Positions 24,306 to 35,528 of a DNA stretch of 64,000 bases are shown here, piece after piece. Made by a program: the position numbers and the translations under genes. The DNA lies in the NCBI GenBank assembly GCA_964036275.1, contig OZ038439.1:15112330-15176329 (forward strand), read 5' to 3'. Under the pieces are notes generated by a model. That model saw nothing but the letters and a program-made list of their open reading frames with translations. It had not been told where the DNA came from and ran no database searches. The DNA is from Litoditis marina. Taxonomy: Eukaryota > Nematoda > Chromadorea > Rhabditida > Rhabditidae. How positions within the stretch are numbered: position 1 is the stretch's first letter; every line of letters starts with the position of its first letter.

Positions 24306-27300
24306 CTAACGCTTGTAAATGTACATGGGACTCTCACAGAGGCACGAAATAGTGGCGTAAGGTATCTGAAAACATGAATTATGATTCAATTATGCATTTA
24401 ATGTTGATAGTTCGTAGGATCCGAATCAGTGAAAAGCACATTTTATCATCAACGGTTAAGCGCACTGTATAATTATGAAACACTGGATGAGATGCTCGAT
24501 TTATTGAAGTATACGTTGGAGAAAATATTTGGGTTCTTTGAGAAATACATGTTCTGTATTGAGTATAATTCGAAAATTAACAGCTTGTATGCGTGTACTT
24601 GCACAAATAAGAGATATACTAGAAGTAAATTGGATATAGTCGTCGCCAACGGAAAGGCAGGAGGGTACTGTATATCTCACTTTTCGCTGTGTATGCACAC
24701 ATGTCTTCGATTCCAAAGCTTGCCTGTTATGTGTATTAATAGCGCAGTGGTTAGCACCCTGCTACGAACATTTTGCTCGCAGGTTCGATTCCGGCGAGAG
24801 ACAAAAGTTTATAAGTTTGGCACCCACTATAGTCACGTAAAATTGGCATTCTAATAAGGCATCGTGCACTTCCTCATTGCGCGTTTCTGAGTCAGATTTT
24901 GTTTAGCATGTTTCACGTGACTGTGCCATTGACTACTATTCCAACGTGTTTTTTTTTCATATTCCAACGTGTTTTTTTTCATATTTCAACGTGATTTTTT
25001 TCAAATTTTTCTTGATATATTTTGAAAATCAAATTATTCAAATGATATCTCACATCTGTACTCCAGCTAACTGCTTTTCTGATAAATTCGTCCAGCTCGT
25101 CGCAACTGCTGTGGAAGTTCTTGATCCGGAACAGTTGTCCGAACATTTTCTTTCCTTCCGAGGTTGTTATCATTCTGGAAATAACATTTCTACAAATACT
25201 TTCAATGAATACAAGTGTCATGGGATTGTTCTTATTACTCATAGCTACTTTTTACACGAAGTTTTGGGGAGATTCATAAACTTTTTATCTAAATTTACAG
25301 TTGCTCTACATATGGCGAGAATTTGCGTCAAGTGAAGCCTAAACATGGTAGTGGACTAACAAAGTCGAAGATAGATTTTGACAACTAACACGTTCTTTCG
25401 AGTCACTTCTCCAAATGATGAAATATCTGTTCCGCCGTACTTGGATAGTTGTTTTAATTCTGTCTGAAACAAATAGATGTTCGGCGATACAACATAAACA
25501 TTCAAATGGAACTATTCAATTAAAACAAACATATCACAATGAATATGAAGACCAAGAAACAGACAAAATTGTAAAAAGTGGGGGACCAGGAAGTGTGTGA
25601 GTTCTGTTCGGTTTCACCGTTTTCTGCAAAAAGTGAACAATACGATGTTGTGAATAAGTGTGCAACAAAAAAAGAACAATACATTTGTTTGCACAACGGT
25701 TCACAACGTTCTTAGAGGAAACCACTATGCACTTTTAAGTTCAAGTTTTACTTTGTATATTATGTTTCTTGTGAATCGTTGTGCAAACAAATGTATTGTT
25801 CTTTTTTGTTGCACACTTATTCACAACATCGTATTGTTCACTTTTTGCAGAAAACGGTGAAACCGAACAGAACTCACACACTTCCTGGTCCCCCACTTTT
25901 TACAAATTGTTCTCTTTTTGCTAGTTGTACTAGTACAACCACTTCTAGAGTTGACTTAGAAAAACGATTTTTGAATAGTGGTGACTATCAAACATCCTGA
26001 TATCTGAAAGTTCCAGGTTTTCAAACGATGTGATCCTGAAAAATTCAAAAAACAGCTTTTTCCCGCTTCGGTAATTGAAATCTGAGTATTGTGAAAAAAC
26101 TGCGTCATTACAGTAAAAAAATATTTTCTCCATTGGCGCGAACGGGCGCCAGCCATTGGCGCCAGATATAGAACATGTTACTCTAGTTAGTAACAAATAA
26201 CTTGGAACGAATGGCCTCGACCAATTAGCACAATTTCCGACTGTTTTTCGGTTCAGAAACCCTATTTTCAATTTTGGCGCCATTTGGCGGATAAAGTACC
26301 GTATTGGCGCAGAATGTCGAAGAAATGTTGGTATTCAAGCCGTATTCGTCAACTATGTTCATAGTTCGGACATCTGTGAAACATTTCGCTCGTTACCCTA
26401 CTTGCCTGGCGTTGTTCTAATTTGGCGCCACTGGGCGCCAGCGTTTGGCGCCAAATATAAACCATGACACCAAATTTCCAGAGAAGGCTAAGATTCACTA
26501 ATCTAACCTCTGTGCAAAATTTCGGAGCATTTAATCCATGGGAACACATATTTTCCTGCTACTGGCGCCTATTGGCGCCCGCGCCAAGCGCCAAACGAAA
26601 CGTGACATCACCAAACTTGTTGGGCCGCGCTAACTTTGGGGTTTACACATGTGTGCCAAATTTCAGCCGAATTGGTCCAGTAGTTAAAAAAATAATTTTC
26701 TATGCGGACATTGGACGAGCGACGAGGGACGAGGGACGAGGGACAACGGAAATTTTCATAACGACACGACAGCATAACTTTTTTCAACCTGGACCGATTT
26801 TCCTAATTTTTTCACACAACATGTATTTAATAGATATCTAGCTCTCTCTCTTTTTAAATTTCGAAAAAAATGTTTTATTTGAAGACTTTTGTGGTTTGAA
26901 AGCCAAAAATGGGTGCGCAATGGCCAAACCAAACACAACTCACACGCAGCGCTTCGCGCTGCGCGCGATACTGTATTATAATTCAAAACAATCTGAATAG
27001 AAACTGTAAGGTTCGTTAGTTCAAACCGAAAATGTGAATCATGAACTATTAGCCAACCTGCAGTGTTTGATCATATTCCATTTGTTTATTTGCGTCCCAT
27101 ACGTTTGTAGTATTCACAGTTATATATGAATTCGTTTTACAGGAACTGGAATAATTCAAGAATAGTATATTTATACTGCTCGGTCAAACTTTGAAATTAA
27201 CTGCTAGTAGAATGTGCAAAAGTCTTTTTTTTTGTTTTACCTAATTCACGTGCTTCAGTAGAGTAATTGTTCTGAAAAATTCCGAAGTATATGTTTTTCG

Positions 27301-27952
27301 TTGTAGTTAAAGTTCGCACATTTCCCAACTGGACTTGGGCAGCTTGCCAATGAATATTCAAGGCAGTTTCTGAACATGTTGAAATACTTCAGAACCATAG
27401 ACATTTATGTGAAGGGTTCTTCTCGCCAGTTACAATTCGTATACAAGGAAACTTTCTGTAAAATATGTGTTCTCTCTAAATAACAGTCTTCCAAAGTTTT
27501 TGGCACGCTGCCAACGAGTCCAGTTGGCAAATGTGAGCACTATAACATTGCTGTATTGAACTGAATTAATCTTCGTAAATGAGAAAACTCCAAGAAAATT
27601 TGATGAAATAACTCACGTGTCATCCATTACCACCACCTTTTTCACCACCGGCGCACAAGCCTGGAAATGCGTTTTCAATACTGGAAATTATAGAAAAGTT
27701 TGGAGGAAAACAACGATAAACTACATTGTTTCAAAAGTGTTCAAGGTCTAAAAATTGATATGTGGGGACGTCTGAATATGAAAAAAATCTGATATGAATT
27801 TTTTTGAATGCTTTGTAATATTGCACACATACGTGTGAGATGTTCTCATTACAGTAAAATCATCGACTGAATAATTAGTGTGTTAGGAAAATTAAACTAA
27901 CCTCAACCCAATTCATAACGTATAGGAACACAACAAGTTCTCTCATCATCAT
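24306..27952 (-). CDS. Small secreted protein, unrecognised family (tandem paralogue 1), 6 exons
   Basis: Exons: 27902-27952, 27617-27660, 27058-27145, 25390-25463, 25054-25174, 24306-24365. They total 438 nt (145 aa) with all phases consistent (0, 2, 0, 2, 0). The N-terminus MMMRELVVFLYVMNWVE followed by AC looks like a signal peptide ending near the first intron. Conserved with the neighbour at 28801-32418: a Cys in exon 3 (SCKTNS), an EL-QL-KY-GT motif, a single Cys before an IRKAVSWS motif, then a last exon opening IPYAT with a C-x-C pair. The last exon is 20 codons in both genes. I do not recognise the family and no enzyme motif is visible. Intron 25464-27057 is large because it contains the composite repeat. 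Three in-frame ATGs open exon 1; the outermost was taken. Confidence 0.75.
24635..24831 (+). repeat. tRNA-like MITE/SINE, full copy C
   Basis: It begins TATAGTCGTCGCCAACGG, has the A-box-like agcgcagtggttagcacc and the B-box-like aggttcgattccggc, and ends ggcacccactata. It lies in the last intron of the adjacent minus-strand gene. Confidence 0.85.
24829..24936. repeat. Palindromic MITE with CACGTGA arms, copy 3
   Basis: It runs from gtcacgtaaaattggcatt to cacgtgactgtgccattgac, shares the cgtttctgagt phrase in reverse orientation, and directly abuts the tRNA-like element. Confidence 0.7.
25563..26970. mobile_element. Composite non-autonomous element, copy 1 (foldback + GGCGCC block + minisatellite + GC hairpin)
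   Basis: The left part is a foldback: arms 25571-25707 and about 25767-25905 (starting gtaaaaagtgggggaccagg) are inverse copies differing by about one indel and one substitution, around a loop of about 60 nt. Then come a block rich in ttggcgcc words (26130-26600), a gacgaggga minisatellite (26713-26744), and a right end of ggccaaaccaaacacaact, cacacgcagcgcttcgcgct and gcgcgcgata. The same order recurs at 39747-41487. It fills most of the intron between exons 25390-25463 and 27058-27145. No protein is encoded, so it would depend on another element for movement. Confidence 0.75.
27310..27546. repeat. GTTC-CATTCC-ACTGAGAC MITE family, copy in paralogue 1 intron
   Basis: The inverted ends are agttcgcacatttcccaact and agttggcaaatgtgagcact, with an inner pair gcttgccaa/ttggcacgctgcc. 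It is a diverged member of the family at 30845, 32862, 37025, 38641, 41912 and 49216. Confidence 0.6.
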
Positions 27953-28800
27953 TGATAGAAACAGTATTTTCTGAAACAGTGACTTTGCCATAATAGTTTT
28001 ACGAAAGCCTATCTGAAAATGAAGATCCTTTCATTTAAAGTATAACACGGGCTGAGTTTAATGGACAAATCTTCGTATTATTTTGAATTACTATACAACA
28101 AAAAAACGTTACAGCTATACGAAAAATCATTCAAAAACTTTCCATCAATGTCCACAGGAAATAGCCCCTCTTATACACATTTATGTTTATTTTCCCGTGA
28201 GTGTCAAGTTTTATTAGACGTATTAGAGGTCATTTTGTTTATTGCAGCCATACCATAGATGTTTTAATGGCGCTTGTGTGATTCTACTTCTTCTATACGA
28301 TTTCCGTGAAAAGTGATGAACGGGATCGGGGGTTCCTTAATGTGTTCGATAAAAATATTTTCATAGATAGAAATGTGTTATTAAATATAATGTTTAGGTA
28401 ATTTGCCACATGTCTTTCATGGGGTAAATATTGTACACTTTTGCACATATATTTTTTTACAGTTGGTTTTGTTCAACAATAGCTCCGTAATTCACGGAAT
28501 AGGTATCAGACCAAAATATGTGTTCTGCCAAATTTATAAGCATCAGACAAAAATTTATAATATGAACGAGAAGTTAATTGAAAGCACACTTTAAATGATA
28601 ACTAAAAGATCTCTCTATAAACTGATGTTAATGAAGAATTTCTCAATCACAACCATGACAAGCATTATTATCACGACAAGTGTTTGAATAAACAGAATTA
28701 CGTTAAATGGAATAATGTCAACTAGGATAAAGTTAATACATATATAATTAAATGAATTAAAGGTAATAAATACTATCTATGAAGTTAATATTGACTGTGT

Positions 28801-31800
28801 TCATATTTTGAATATGCCAACGAGCGGCTCACACTTGCATCCCACGGTCGCGTAGGGTATCTGGGAAATGAAATAGTGTATAGTCTGTTTCACCAATCTA
28901 TGTACTCCTACAGTAATCCGTCAATTATTCAAAGGGATGTTTTCTAATGAAAACGTCATTACCTTGGTTTTTAATTTACAGAGTCAGTAGTAGTAAACAT
29001 GCAGAAGACACTATAAACATTTTAAGGTGTTCTGAATGCGCTAATATACCAAACTTTGACCTGGAAGAGGCTGCAGATTACTGTAGAGGGTTATAAGTGG
29101 GTGGAACAAACTATACGAACTATGAGAAACTTCCACTTACCCTTCCCATGTCATGTAATTATTGTGTACAGTGTTTTTCTTCATTATTTGATCACTCAAT
29201 GAGTGAAGTTTTGAAAAATTGGTTCATTATGCCCATTTCCGATTTGTGGTTCGAGATCATTGTGATCCCAGAGGCCGCCCTGATCTCAAACACTAAAACC
29301 AGAGACCGTATGGATGTCGGGATGCTATCCCGACCGGAATTGGCCGGGGAATAGCCGAATCGAGCTCATGTTGGCATCCCAACCCGGCCCGGGATGTTTC
29401 ATGCATACGGCCTCATCTTGTCGATCACAACCTTTTTTTCATAAAAAAAACACCCAACCATTTCAGTCAACCTGTTGAATAAAAGAACGAAACTAACATC
29501 GACACTCCAGGATACAGCTTTTCTGATCAGGTTCTTCACTTTATTGCAGTCGCCATAGAATTCCGTGGCCACATACCGCTGGCCGTAGAAAAACTTGTTG
29601 TTACGCTTGATTTTACTGAAATTGGAAACTTACTCATGTTTTCCTCATCATTATTGTCAAACATAACTTTTAATATTAACATTTATCATTGTAATACAAA
29701 CAATTGAACCTCTGGAAGTTGGAACACTTTCACAGAGATTCGAAGTTGATTCGTCTTCAAAAAAACGACAGTAAAGTGGTAGCTCCAGACAGACACAGTT
29801 ATAGTCGTCGCCAACGGAAAAGCGGGAGGGTACCGTATATCTTACTTTCCGCTGTGTACGCACACATGTATTCGATACCACAGCTCACCGGTTATGTGAT
29901 TTTATAGCCCAGTGGTTTGCGCCCTGCTACGAAACTTTTGCTCGCAGGTTCGATTCCGACGAGAGACAGAAATTTGTAAATTTGGCATTCACTATATATT
30001 GTTTCAGACTGCCTTGTTCCAGTTTGGTTCTGATCCATTTGAATCTTTGTGCTGTGCTGCAAGACCGAAGTACAATTGTTCACAGACCAAAATACAACTG
30101 ATATTCGGGGATCGTTGGACTCACATGACTGCCTTAGTCAAATGTCCTCCATTATGTATTATGTATATTTATATTATATTATTATTAGAAAGAATGAAAT
30201 TTTATTATAGCATCTAGTTAGTCCTCAAGAACTTCACTTCAAGCTGTACTTCAAGCAAACCACAACACTGCTGCGAGACCGAAATACAACTGATATTCGG
30301 GGATTGTTGGACTCACATGACTGCCTTAGTCAAATGTCCTCCAAAGGAAGTGAGACTCGTTCCACTGTACTTCTGCAGTTGGCGCAGTTCTTGAGCCACG
30401 AGAGCACTGGAATTCACTTTGAAATAAAATGAACATAACATATAAAAATACAACGAGCATTACTCATATAGTTCGAATACGACAACTCCCGACCTCAGAA
30501 AAAAACAGCCTATGAATAAAACTTCTAGTGCAGTGACAGATTTACTTACAGTTAGAATTTAATCAGAAAGTATTTTTGTAGTTTTGTAAAAGCTTCAGTT
30601 TCAACCTTTTTCAGATTATTCGAAATGTTTTGGATTTTAAATCACCGGAAATATAGTATTGTTATGCAAATTCAGTATAATTACGGAGAAAAATACATGA
30701 GTGTGATTGCATACCTGTAACGATTGGTTTTCGAATCTTTCCATCTGTACTTGGATTGCAACTGAACGATTATTGTAGATTCACATGGCCTGGAAATAGA
30801 ATCAATAATTTCCGGTTGATTTCACTCAGAAACACAATCTACGTATAGTTCCGGTCATTCCCACTGAGACTTGGCAGCGTGCCAATGAATAGTTCAGGCT
30901 CATTTTCATCACTTTGGAGTTTATCAAAAAACTTCAAATCTCTGTTAGCAGTTGTTTAGTTCCACAAGAACACGTAAACAAAAAGTGTCCTTAGAATACT
31001 TATGTTTGCTCTAAGAAATTGCCATCCGAAAATCTTGGCACTATGCCAATGGGTCTCAGTGGGAATGAAAGGAACTATACTTGTTAGAATTTTTTCGAAA
31101 GTCAACGTATGGAACGTCTAACGGAAAATGGAAGAGTTCATCAACCAACTGAATGAAAACAATAAACTCTTTACGGAATTCACAGCTGCGTGAACTATTT
31201 CTCGTCATCTTCTACGTGCAACGTCCTATTTGAAAACTGAAATTTTGCAACGGTCTTGTTGGCACTTTTTCCTACTCTTTTAGTGTTGCAAAAAACAATT
31301 TGAAGTCTGTGTCATACTTTTGTGTCGTGGTCTCTGTGATAAATTGCTCCGGTTCCTGTCCCGATGACTCGAGATCGCTGAAAAATAGGATTGTTGTGTG
31401 AATTACTCTGTTCGCTGTGCTTGTAGTGCTTGTAGTCACAACCCATTTGAAGGTCGGAATTGTTGAATTACGTCGTGTATCGGTCCCAAATAGCCTATGT
31501 TTTTCAGATAGGCCTATTTTTAATTGTGTTTTGATGTGGGTAATCATTCACAGAAAAATGTAGGTTCAAAGTTCAAAGTCGAGATTGCACGTGAAATTTC
31601 ACGTGAGACTCCACAAATCAGGCCAACTACACAAGCAACCGGGTTGATATCAACCAAAAAGCAACCCGGTTGCTTTTGTAAAGAAATTCGGTAAAAGCAA
31701 CCGAATTGCTTTCTAGAACCAACCAAACTTTTTTTTCCACTAGAGCAACCGAGTTGTGTGAAGTAATTGAGCTTGTTGATTTTATTATCAACCAAGTTGC

Positions 31801-32418
31801 TTTTGTAAGGACAGGTTGGTTGCTTATAAGAAGCAATTCGGTTGCTTTTTGGTTGCATTGGAAATCAACCACGTTTTATTTACAAAAGCAACCAAGTTGG
31901 CTTTTGGTTGATAATATCAACCAGGTTGCTTGTGTAATCCGCCCACAAATTATACCTCAGCTCGGGTCTGCTCTTGGAAATGCTCTGGGCTATCTGTGAA
32001 GGTGTCATCACTACTTCAACCTTCATCTGTTGCTTCATTTGCTTCATCTTGGTGCTTTGGCATGCCTGAGAAAAACGTATTATTACTATTCTATTAACAT
32101 TATTATGTATAATTATACTAAATTACTATTTCAAAAAAATAAATTTTATTATAGCATCTAGTTAGTTTAAAAATGTCTGTACTTTAAGAAAACCACAACA
32201 CAGTTCAATTGAAAGGTGATACATGATACTTGAGTGATAGATTATAGCAGAAACTCATACTGTGAAGAAAAGCCATGCAAAATTTGTGTTTCACCAATGT
32301 TAGACTGATAGTTCTACCGCACATTTCAAATACAAGATGTTTCGCAAAAAAATCCAGCTAAAAACATTACCTCTCCCACAGAAAGCAGAACGAAGATTAG
32401 AAATACGGAAGCAAACAT
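28801..32418 (-). CDS. Small secreted protein, unrecognised family (tandem paralogue 2), 7 exons
   Basis: Exons: 32371-32418, 31956-32065, 31318-31377, 30715-30789, 30317-30406, 29498-29615, 28801-28860. They total 561 nt (186 aa) with every phase matching. MFASVFLIFVLLSVGE is a signal peptide encoded by exon 1, and exon 2 opens AC as in paralogue 1. A Lys/Met/Gln-rich stretch (KMKQMKQQMK) and an acidic Thr-rich stretch (QFITETTTQ) follow and have no counterpart in paralogue 1. The conserved core is PCESTI, then ELRQLQKYSGT, then GDC before LIRKAVSWSVD, then IPYATVGCKCEPLVG. Protein identity to paralogue 1 is concentrated in the last four exons, with synonymous third-position changes in IPYAT supporting a coding frame. 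The function is unknown; it is presumably secreted. The introns hold at least four repeat elements. Confidence 0.78.
28879..29115. repeat. TATAGT-ended MITE (gtttcacc family), copy 2
   Basis: Ends tatagtctgtttcaccaat and gggtggaacaaactata, with inner ctacagtaa/ttactgtag. It is similar over its length to 2910-3144. It lies in the last intron of paralogue 2. Confidence 0.75.
29260..29405. other. GC-rich block with small palindromes in the last intron of paralogue 2
   Basis: It contains tcgggatgctatcccga and catcccaacccggcccggga, short hairpins in otherwise AT-rich intron. No reading frame joins in phase with either flanking exon, so it is more likely a repeat remnant than an exon. Confidence 0.35.
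29800..29996 (+). repeat. tRNA-like MITE/SINE, full copy D
   Basis: It begins tatagtcgtcgccaacgg and ends ttggcattcactata, with agcccagtggtttgcgccc and caggttcgattccgac inside. It is inserted in the intron between exons 29498-29615 and 30317-30406. Confidence 0.85.
30082..30342. repeat. Duplicated 3' end and donor of paralogue 2 exon 5
   Basis: Plus-strand blocks 30082-30150 and 30276-30342 are near identical (ctgatattcggggat, ttggactcacatgactgcct, tagtcaaatgtcctcc). The second block contains the real exon end (30317) and its donor. The first is an intronic echo with an intact donor, 192 bp further on in the direction of transcription. Confidence 0.85.
30845..31082. repeat. GTTC-CATTCC-ACTGAGAC MITE, copy in paralogue 2 intron
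   Basis: The ends tatagttccggtcattccca and tgggaatgaaaggaactata are inverted, with inner ttggcagcgtgccaatg and ttggcactatgccaatggg. It lies in the intron between exons 30715-30789 and 31318-31377. Confidence 0.8.
31628..31935. repeat. Foldback element built on CAACCGGGTTG motifs
   Basis: Left arm aagcaaccgggttgatatca, right arm ttgataatatcaaccaggtt; many gcaaccgg/ccggttgc words in both orientations lie between. It sits in the intron between exons 31318-31377 and 31956-32065 of paralogue 2. Confidence 0.75.
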
Positions 32419-32753
32419 TATTTTGGATGATAAATTGGGGGGATCCCCTAGATTATATACCGGCACTATGAAAAGCAAATACCATGAAATGGGTTTATGA
32501 AATGGAATTGGTATGAGAAAGTTGTGAGACTGAGCAAATACTACACTTTTTTGAATCACTATACGGATCTATAATATAAATTATAGTGTATTTTGATAAA
32601 TATTATGATTTTATGATAAATATTATGTCGTGATCGTATTATGGTTATGGTGTCGCAAGATCAAATTGAGTCAGTTTGAAAAATAACAGAGACATCAAAT
32701 GTTATCTTTGTTAATTTAAACATGCGTCTCTGATTAGTTGTAAAACCTATACT

Positions 32754-32866
32754 ACTAGTCAACTGCATTGTCACGTGAAACATGTTAAACACAGCAGAAC
32801 TCAGACACGTGTAACTACAAAGCGCACATTTCCTCATTAGAATGCTAAATTTACGTGACTATAGTC
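32754..32866. repeat. Palindromic MITE with CACGTGA arms, copy 4
   Basis: Ends tagtcaactgcattgtcacg and tttacgtgactata; it shares cacagcagaactcagacacg. Its right end overlaps the TATAGT start of the next element. Confidence 0.75.
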
Positions 32867-33096
32867 TTTTTCATTCCCACTGAGACTCCTACAGTAGGAT
32901 TATGAAATTTCCAAGCCGTTTTACTCACTTACTTTTAATCGGAAAGGTGGAACATTATCGTATCTTGGTCTCGTTCTCAGGTACATTAAGTAAACGAGAA
33001 GATTTTTGATGAACTAAATTTTCAGCTTCACAAAAACCTTGAGAAAGTTTGCAAAGTTACTGTAAGAGTCTCAGTGGGAATGGTGTGAACTATATT
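32862..33096. repeat. GTTC-CATTCC-ACTGAGAC MITE, intergenic copy
   Basis: Ends tatagtctttttcattccca and tgggaatggtgtgaactata, with the inner pair gagactcctacagta/actgtaagagtctc. Confidence 0.8.
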
Positions 33097-33311
33097 AATT
33101 TTACTTCCAGTGTAGTTTTGGTAAAGTGCAAATCTGAGCTATGCAGTCCACGTAAAAATTGCAGTGATTAACAGTTAAGATGTGAGGAAAACAACAAATT
33201 TGAAAGTTGTTTGTCCTCTAACGCGTGTGAAGCGAAAATTCACAACTGGCAGGACTAATCTTCAACTCAGAACTTGTTTCATTTTTCCTCTCGACAGTTT
33301 CGAGATTCCGT

Positions 33312-33441
33312 TATACTAGAAGTCAATTGAATAGTCACGTGAAGTTAGAATTCTAATGAGGAATCGTGCACTTTGTTATTGCACGTTTCTGAGTTCTGAT
33401 GTATTTAACATGTTTCACGTGACTGTGCAATTGACTAACAG
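33312..33441. repeat. Palindromic MITE with CACGTGA arms, copy 5
   Basis: Ends tagaagtcaattgaatagtc and gactgtgcaattgacta. It is the reverse orientation of the 32754 copy. Confidence 0.75.
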
Positions 33442-34071
33442 TATACCTTTCGTTCAGTCAATTGTTCTAGTTCTAGTTGTAATTTCTCTTTTATGTTCAC
33501 ACATGATTTGATTGCTATTGTCTTTTCTGTTTTTGTAGTTTTAATTGGTATTAAAATTGTAGTTTGATCCCGTAACCCTTGTAAGATGAGTGTGCATAAC
33601 CATCATACTAATGTTGTAATAATGTTTCGAGACCTCAAGACGAGTCACGCATATTATACGAATGAGCTTTCAAATTACTTTTTCATGCAACTTTCAAATT
33701 GCACGATATAAAACCTGGCCATTTGAAAAAAAGTAAAAAAAAAAAGAGGTTTTTCAATACGAAAAACACTTGATATTGTAATAGTTGCACTTTGTTCTGG
33801 AACAGAAAGACTGCATTTATAATGTATGGTTTTTTGATTGATTTATTTACATGCAAGCATGTGATATACAAGAGGATAAATAACAATATGACAGAAGGAC
33901 ACAAAAAGATTCAAAAGCGGAAAAAGGGTCGGAAATCGACAAATATCATTTGGGTAACACAATTAAATGAAAAAATTGGACCATATGACAATACAATTAA
34001 ACGAATCGCAATGGGATACACTGATTGGGCCAGACTTACAGGATGAACAAATGAAACAGTAGAAGTCTTAT

Positions 34072-34512
34072 TCAAATGCATTCACTTAAGCGCTTTTTTG
34101 CAGCAGATAACGACATCGGTATTTTGTATTTCTTGCTCAATTTTAAGTACTTGGATCCAGCCCGTACTGTGAAAAACTTTGCACGTTGGCTAGTTTTTGG
34201 AGTTGGAAAACTGAATTTCGCAGTAGAACCTCTAGTACGGGAAGGTTTGAACGTGAAAAAGTCTGTTGCACTTAATCCACACTGACCAGTTATGATTTTA
34301 TGAATCATAATGAGGTCTGTAGTATTTCTTCTAGATTCTAAGGTGACCAAGTTTAGTTTCCTGTTTCTGAATGCAGAACTAGGGATTTTACAGTACGTAT
34401 AGCTACCCAAACGGAAAAACAACTTTCTAGTGAAGTCGTTCTGAACTGATTCAAGTTTCTTAACGAACCCGCTATCTGAGTTGAATACAGTAGTACCGAA
34501 TTCAACCGTTGT
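34072..34512 (-). mobile_element. C-terminal fragment of a non-LTR retrotransposon reverse transcriptase
   Basis: A single minus-strand frame of 147 codons ends in a stop at 34072. It matches the conserved tail of LINE polyproteins: an EFGTTVFNS motif, then KKLESVQNDFTRKLFFR, then LVTLESRRNTTDLIM, then DFFTFKPSRTRGS and a final KKRLSECI. These correspond to the family's 'LEYGSVVW', 'LERVQRRFTR', 'LESLEHRR..DLI', 'FF.....TRG' and 'KRRLD' blocks. It is cut off by a TGA immediately upstream, so only the end of the ORF survives, as is usual for 5'-truncated LINEs. It is not an intact element. Confidence 0.8.
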
Positions 34513-35286
34513 TCAGGTTTTATGACTTGTAGTAGACAAAAGAGAGAATAAAATGTACTTTAGTATGAGTGATAATAAAATATGAATGTAAACATAAATA
34601 CAAAACATTAAACCTAGAGTAAAGTTGTCTAAGCATTTGTTTTCTGCATGCTAATTTCAATATTCGGGCTCGCCTGTCTCATTAGCATGCCGCTGACTGT
34701 CCACGTTTTTCTTAACATGTTCACGTGAGTTGGAAAACGCCGCCCGTGTCTAGAAATTTCATTTACATTCATTTTCATTCACTGAAAGGTTGCTCAAACT
34801 TACTCTTTATACATTTGCTTTAGTTGTATTACATTTTTTTATATAATAGTAGTATGTGAACTTATAAGTAGATGACTTTCTATAGAGCAATTTTATGTTT
34901 CAAATATTATGTGATAGTTATCCGATAGTATTTACTCTCCACATTTTCTTAACAATAATAATGCTAATATTAGCTACACTATAGCTTTGCCAACTAACAA
35001 ATGTTTGTTTGTGATGCTGTGAGTGTTTCTTGCACAGAAAAGGTGAAACACGCCAGCCTGCCTGTATATTTTTATTTTTAATTTCATATTTATTTATTCA
35101 CGTCGCTTCGTTACGAGGCGGTGTTCATCATACATGTCACAGATCTTTGTAGCAGCAGTTTCTTGTAAGGTCTTGGTCCCTTTCCTTCATGGAAGTCTAT
35201 TCATTATTCAAAACCTTAACCTATTTTTACTTGTTTTCTTCCAGAATCGGTTCTGAATGAGTATTCCCTCCACTATTTGGGAGTGC
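34513..35286. other. No gene recognised
   Basis: AT-rich. The segment near 35098-35150 (gtcgcttcgttacgaggcgg) reappears inverted near 62985-63040, marking another dispersed repeat. Confidence 0.4.
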
Positions 35287-35528
35287 CCATGAGATCGTTC
35301 TCATGAGAGATTGCACCGGCGAGTGGCCATGAGACTGCCTGACCTCGGTTCGTGATTGGTCCCTCAATGGGATATGGGAGAGGGACTTGGGGAAGCGCTC
35401 TACCCGTTGCCATACCACTTTGGTCGGCTAATGGTTCAACCGTGGCTCATGCACCCTACCCATTTCTCGATCCCATATCAGCAAGCTGGATTGGTACGAT
35501 CTCAGGAAAGGAAGCTGCACACTGACAG
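35287..35528 (+). repeat. Segment duplicated at 36517-36759 (exon-like, left copy)
   Basis: About 242 bp that is nearly identical to 36517-36759, from cccatgagatcgttctcatg to a donor (cag|gtaatt here, cag|gtaagt in the other copy). A pyrimidine-rich tract ending atatcag at 35472-35475 could be an acceptor inside it. Confidence 0.85.

Larger units (their letters stand above)
32419..34071. other. Upstream of paralogue 2: intergenic, carrying three small elements
   Basis: It contains palindromic MITEs at 32754-32866 and 33312-33441 and a CATTCC-ACTGAGAC MITE at 32862-33096. No exon is supported. A TATA-like tatatac lies near 32455 on the minus-strand upstream side, but this is weak. Confidence 0.4.

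Noticed and set aside
26130..26600. Coding exons in the GGCGCC-rich block
   Set aside because: The GC content comes from repeated ttggcgcc words; no splice sites frame it and the second copy at 40405-41100 shows no frame conservation.
24306..32418. An IL-17-like cytokine reading of the two secreted paralogues (C-terminal IPYAT..C.C)
   Set aside because: The last two exons join directly in phase (SWSTD or SWSVD, then IPYAT), leaving no room for the central cysteine-containing strand region of IL-17 proteins. The resemblance is limited to a short C-x-C ending.
34072..34512. Host gene or viral polymerase
   Set aside because: The motif order matches the C-terminal tail of LINE reverse transcriptases, and the fragment is truncated at its 5' side.
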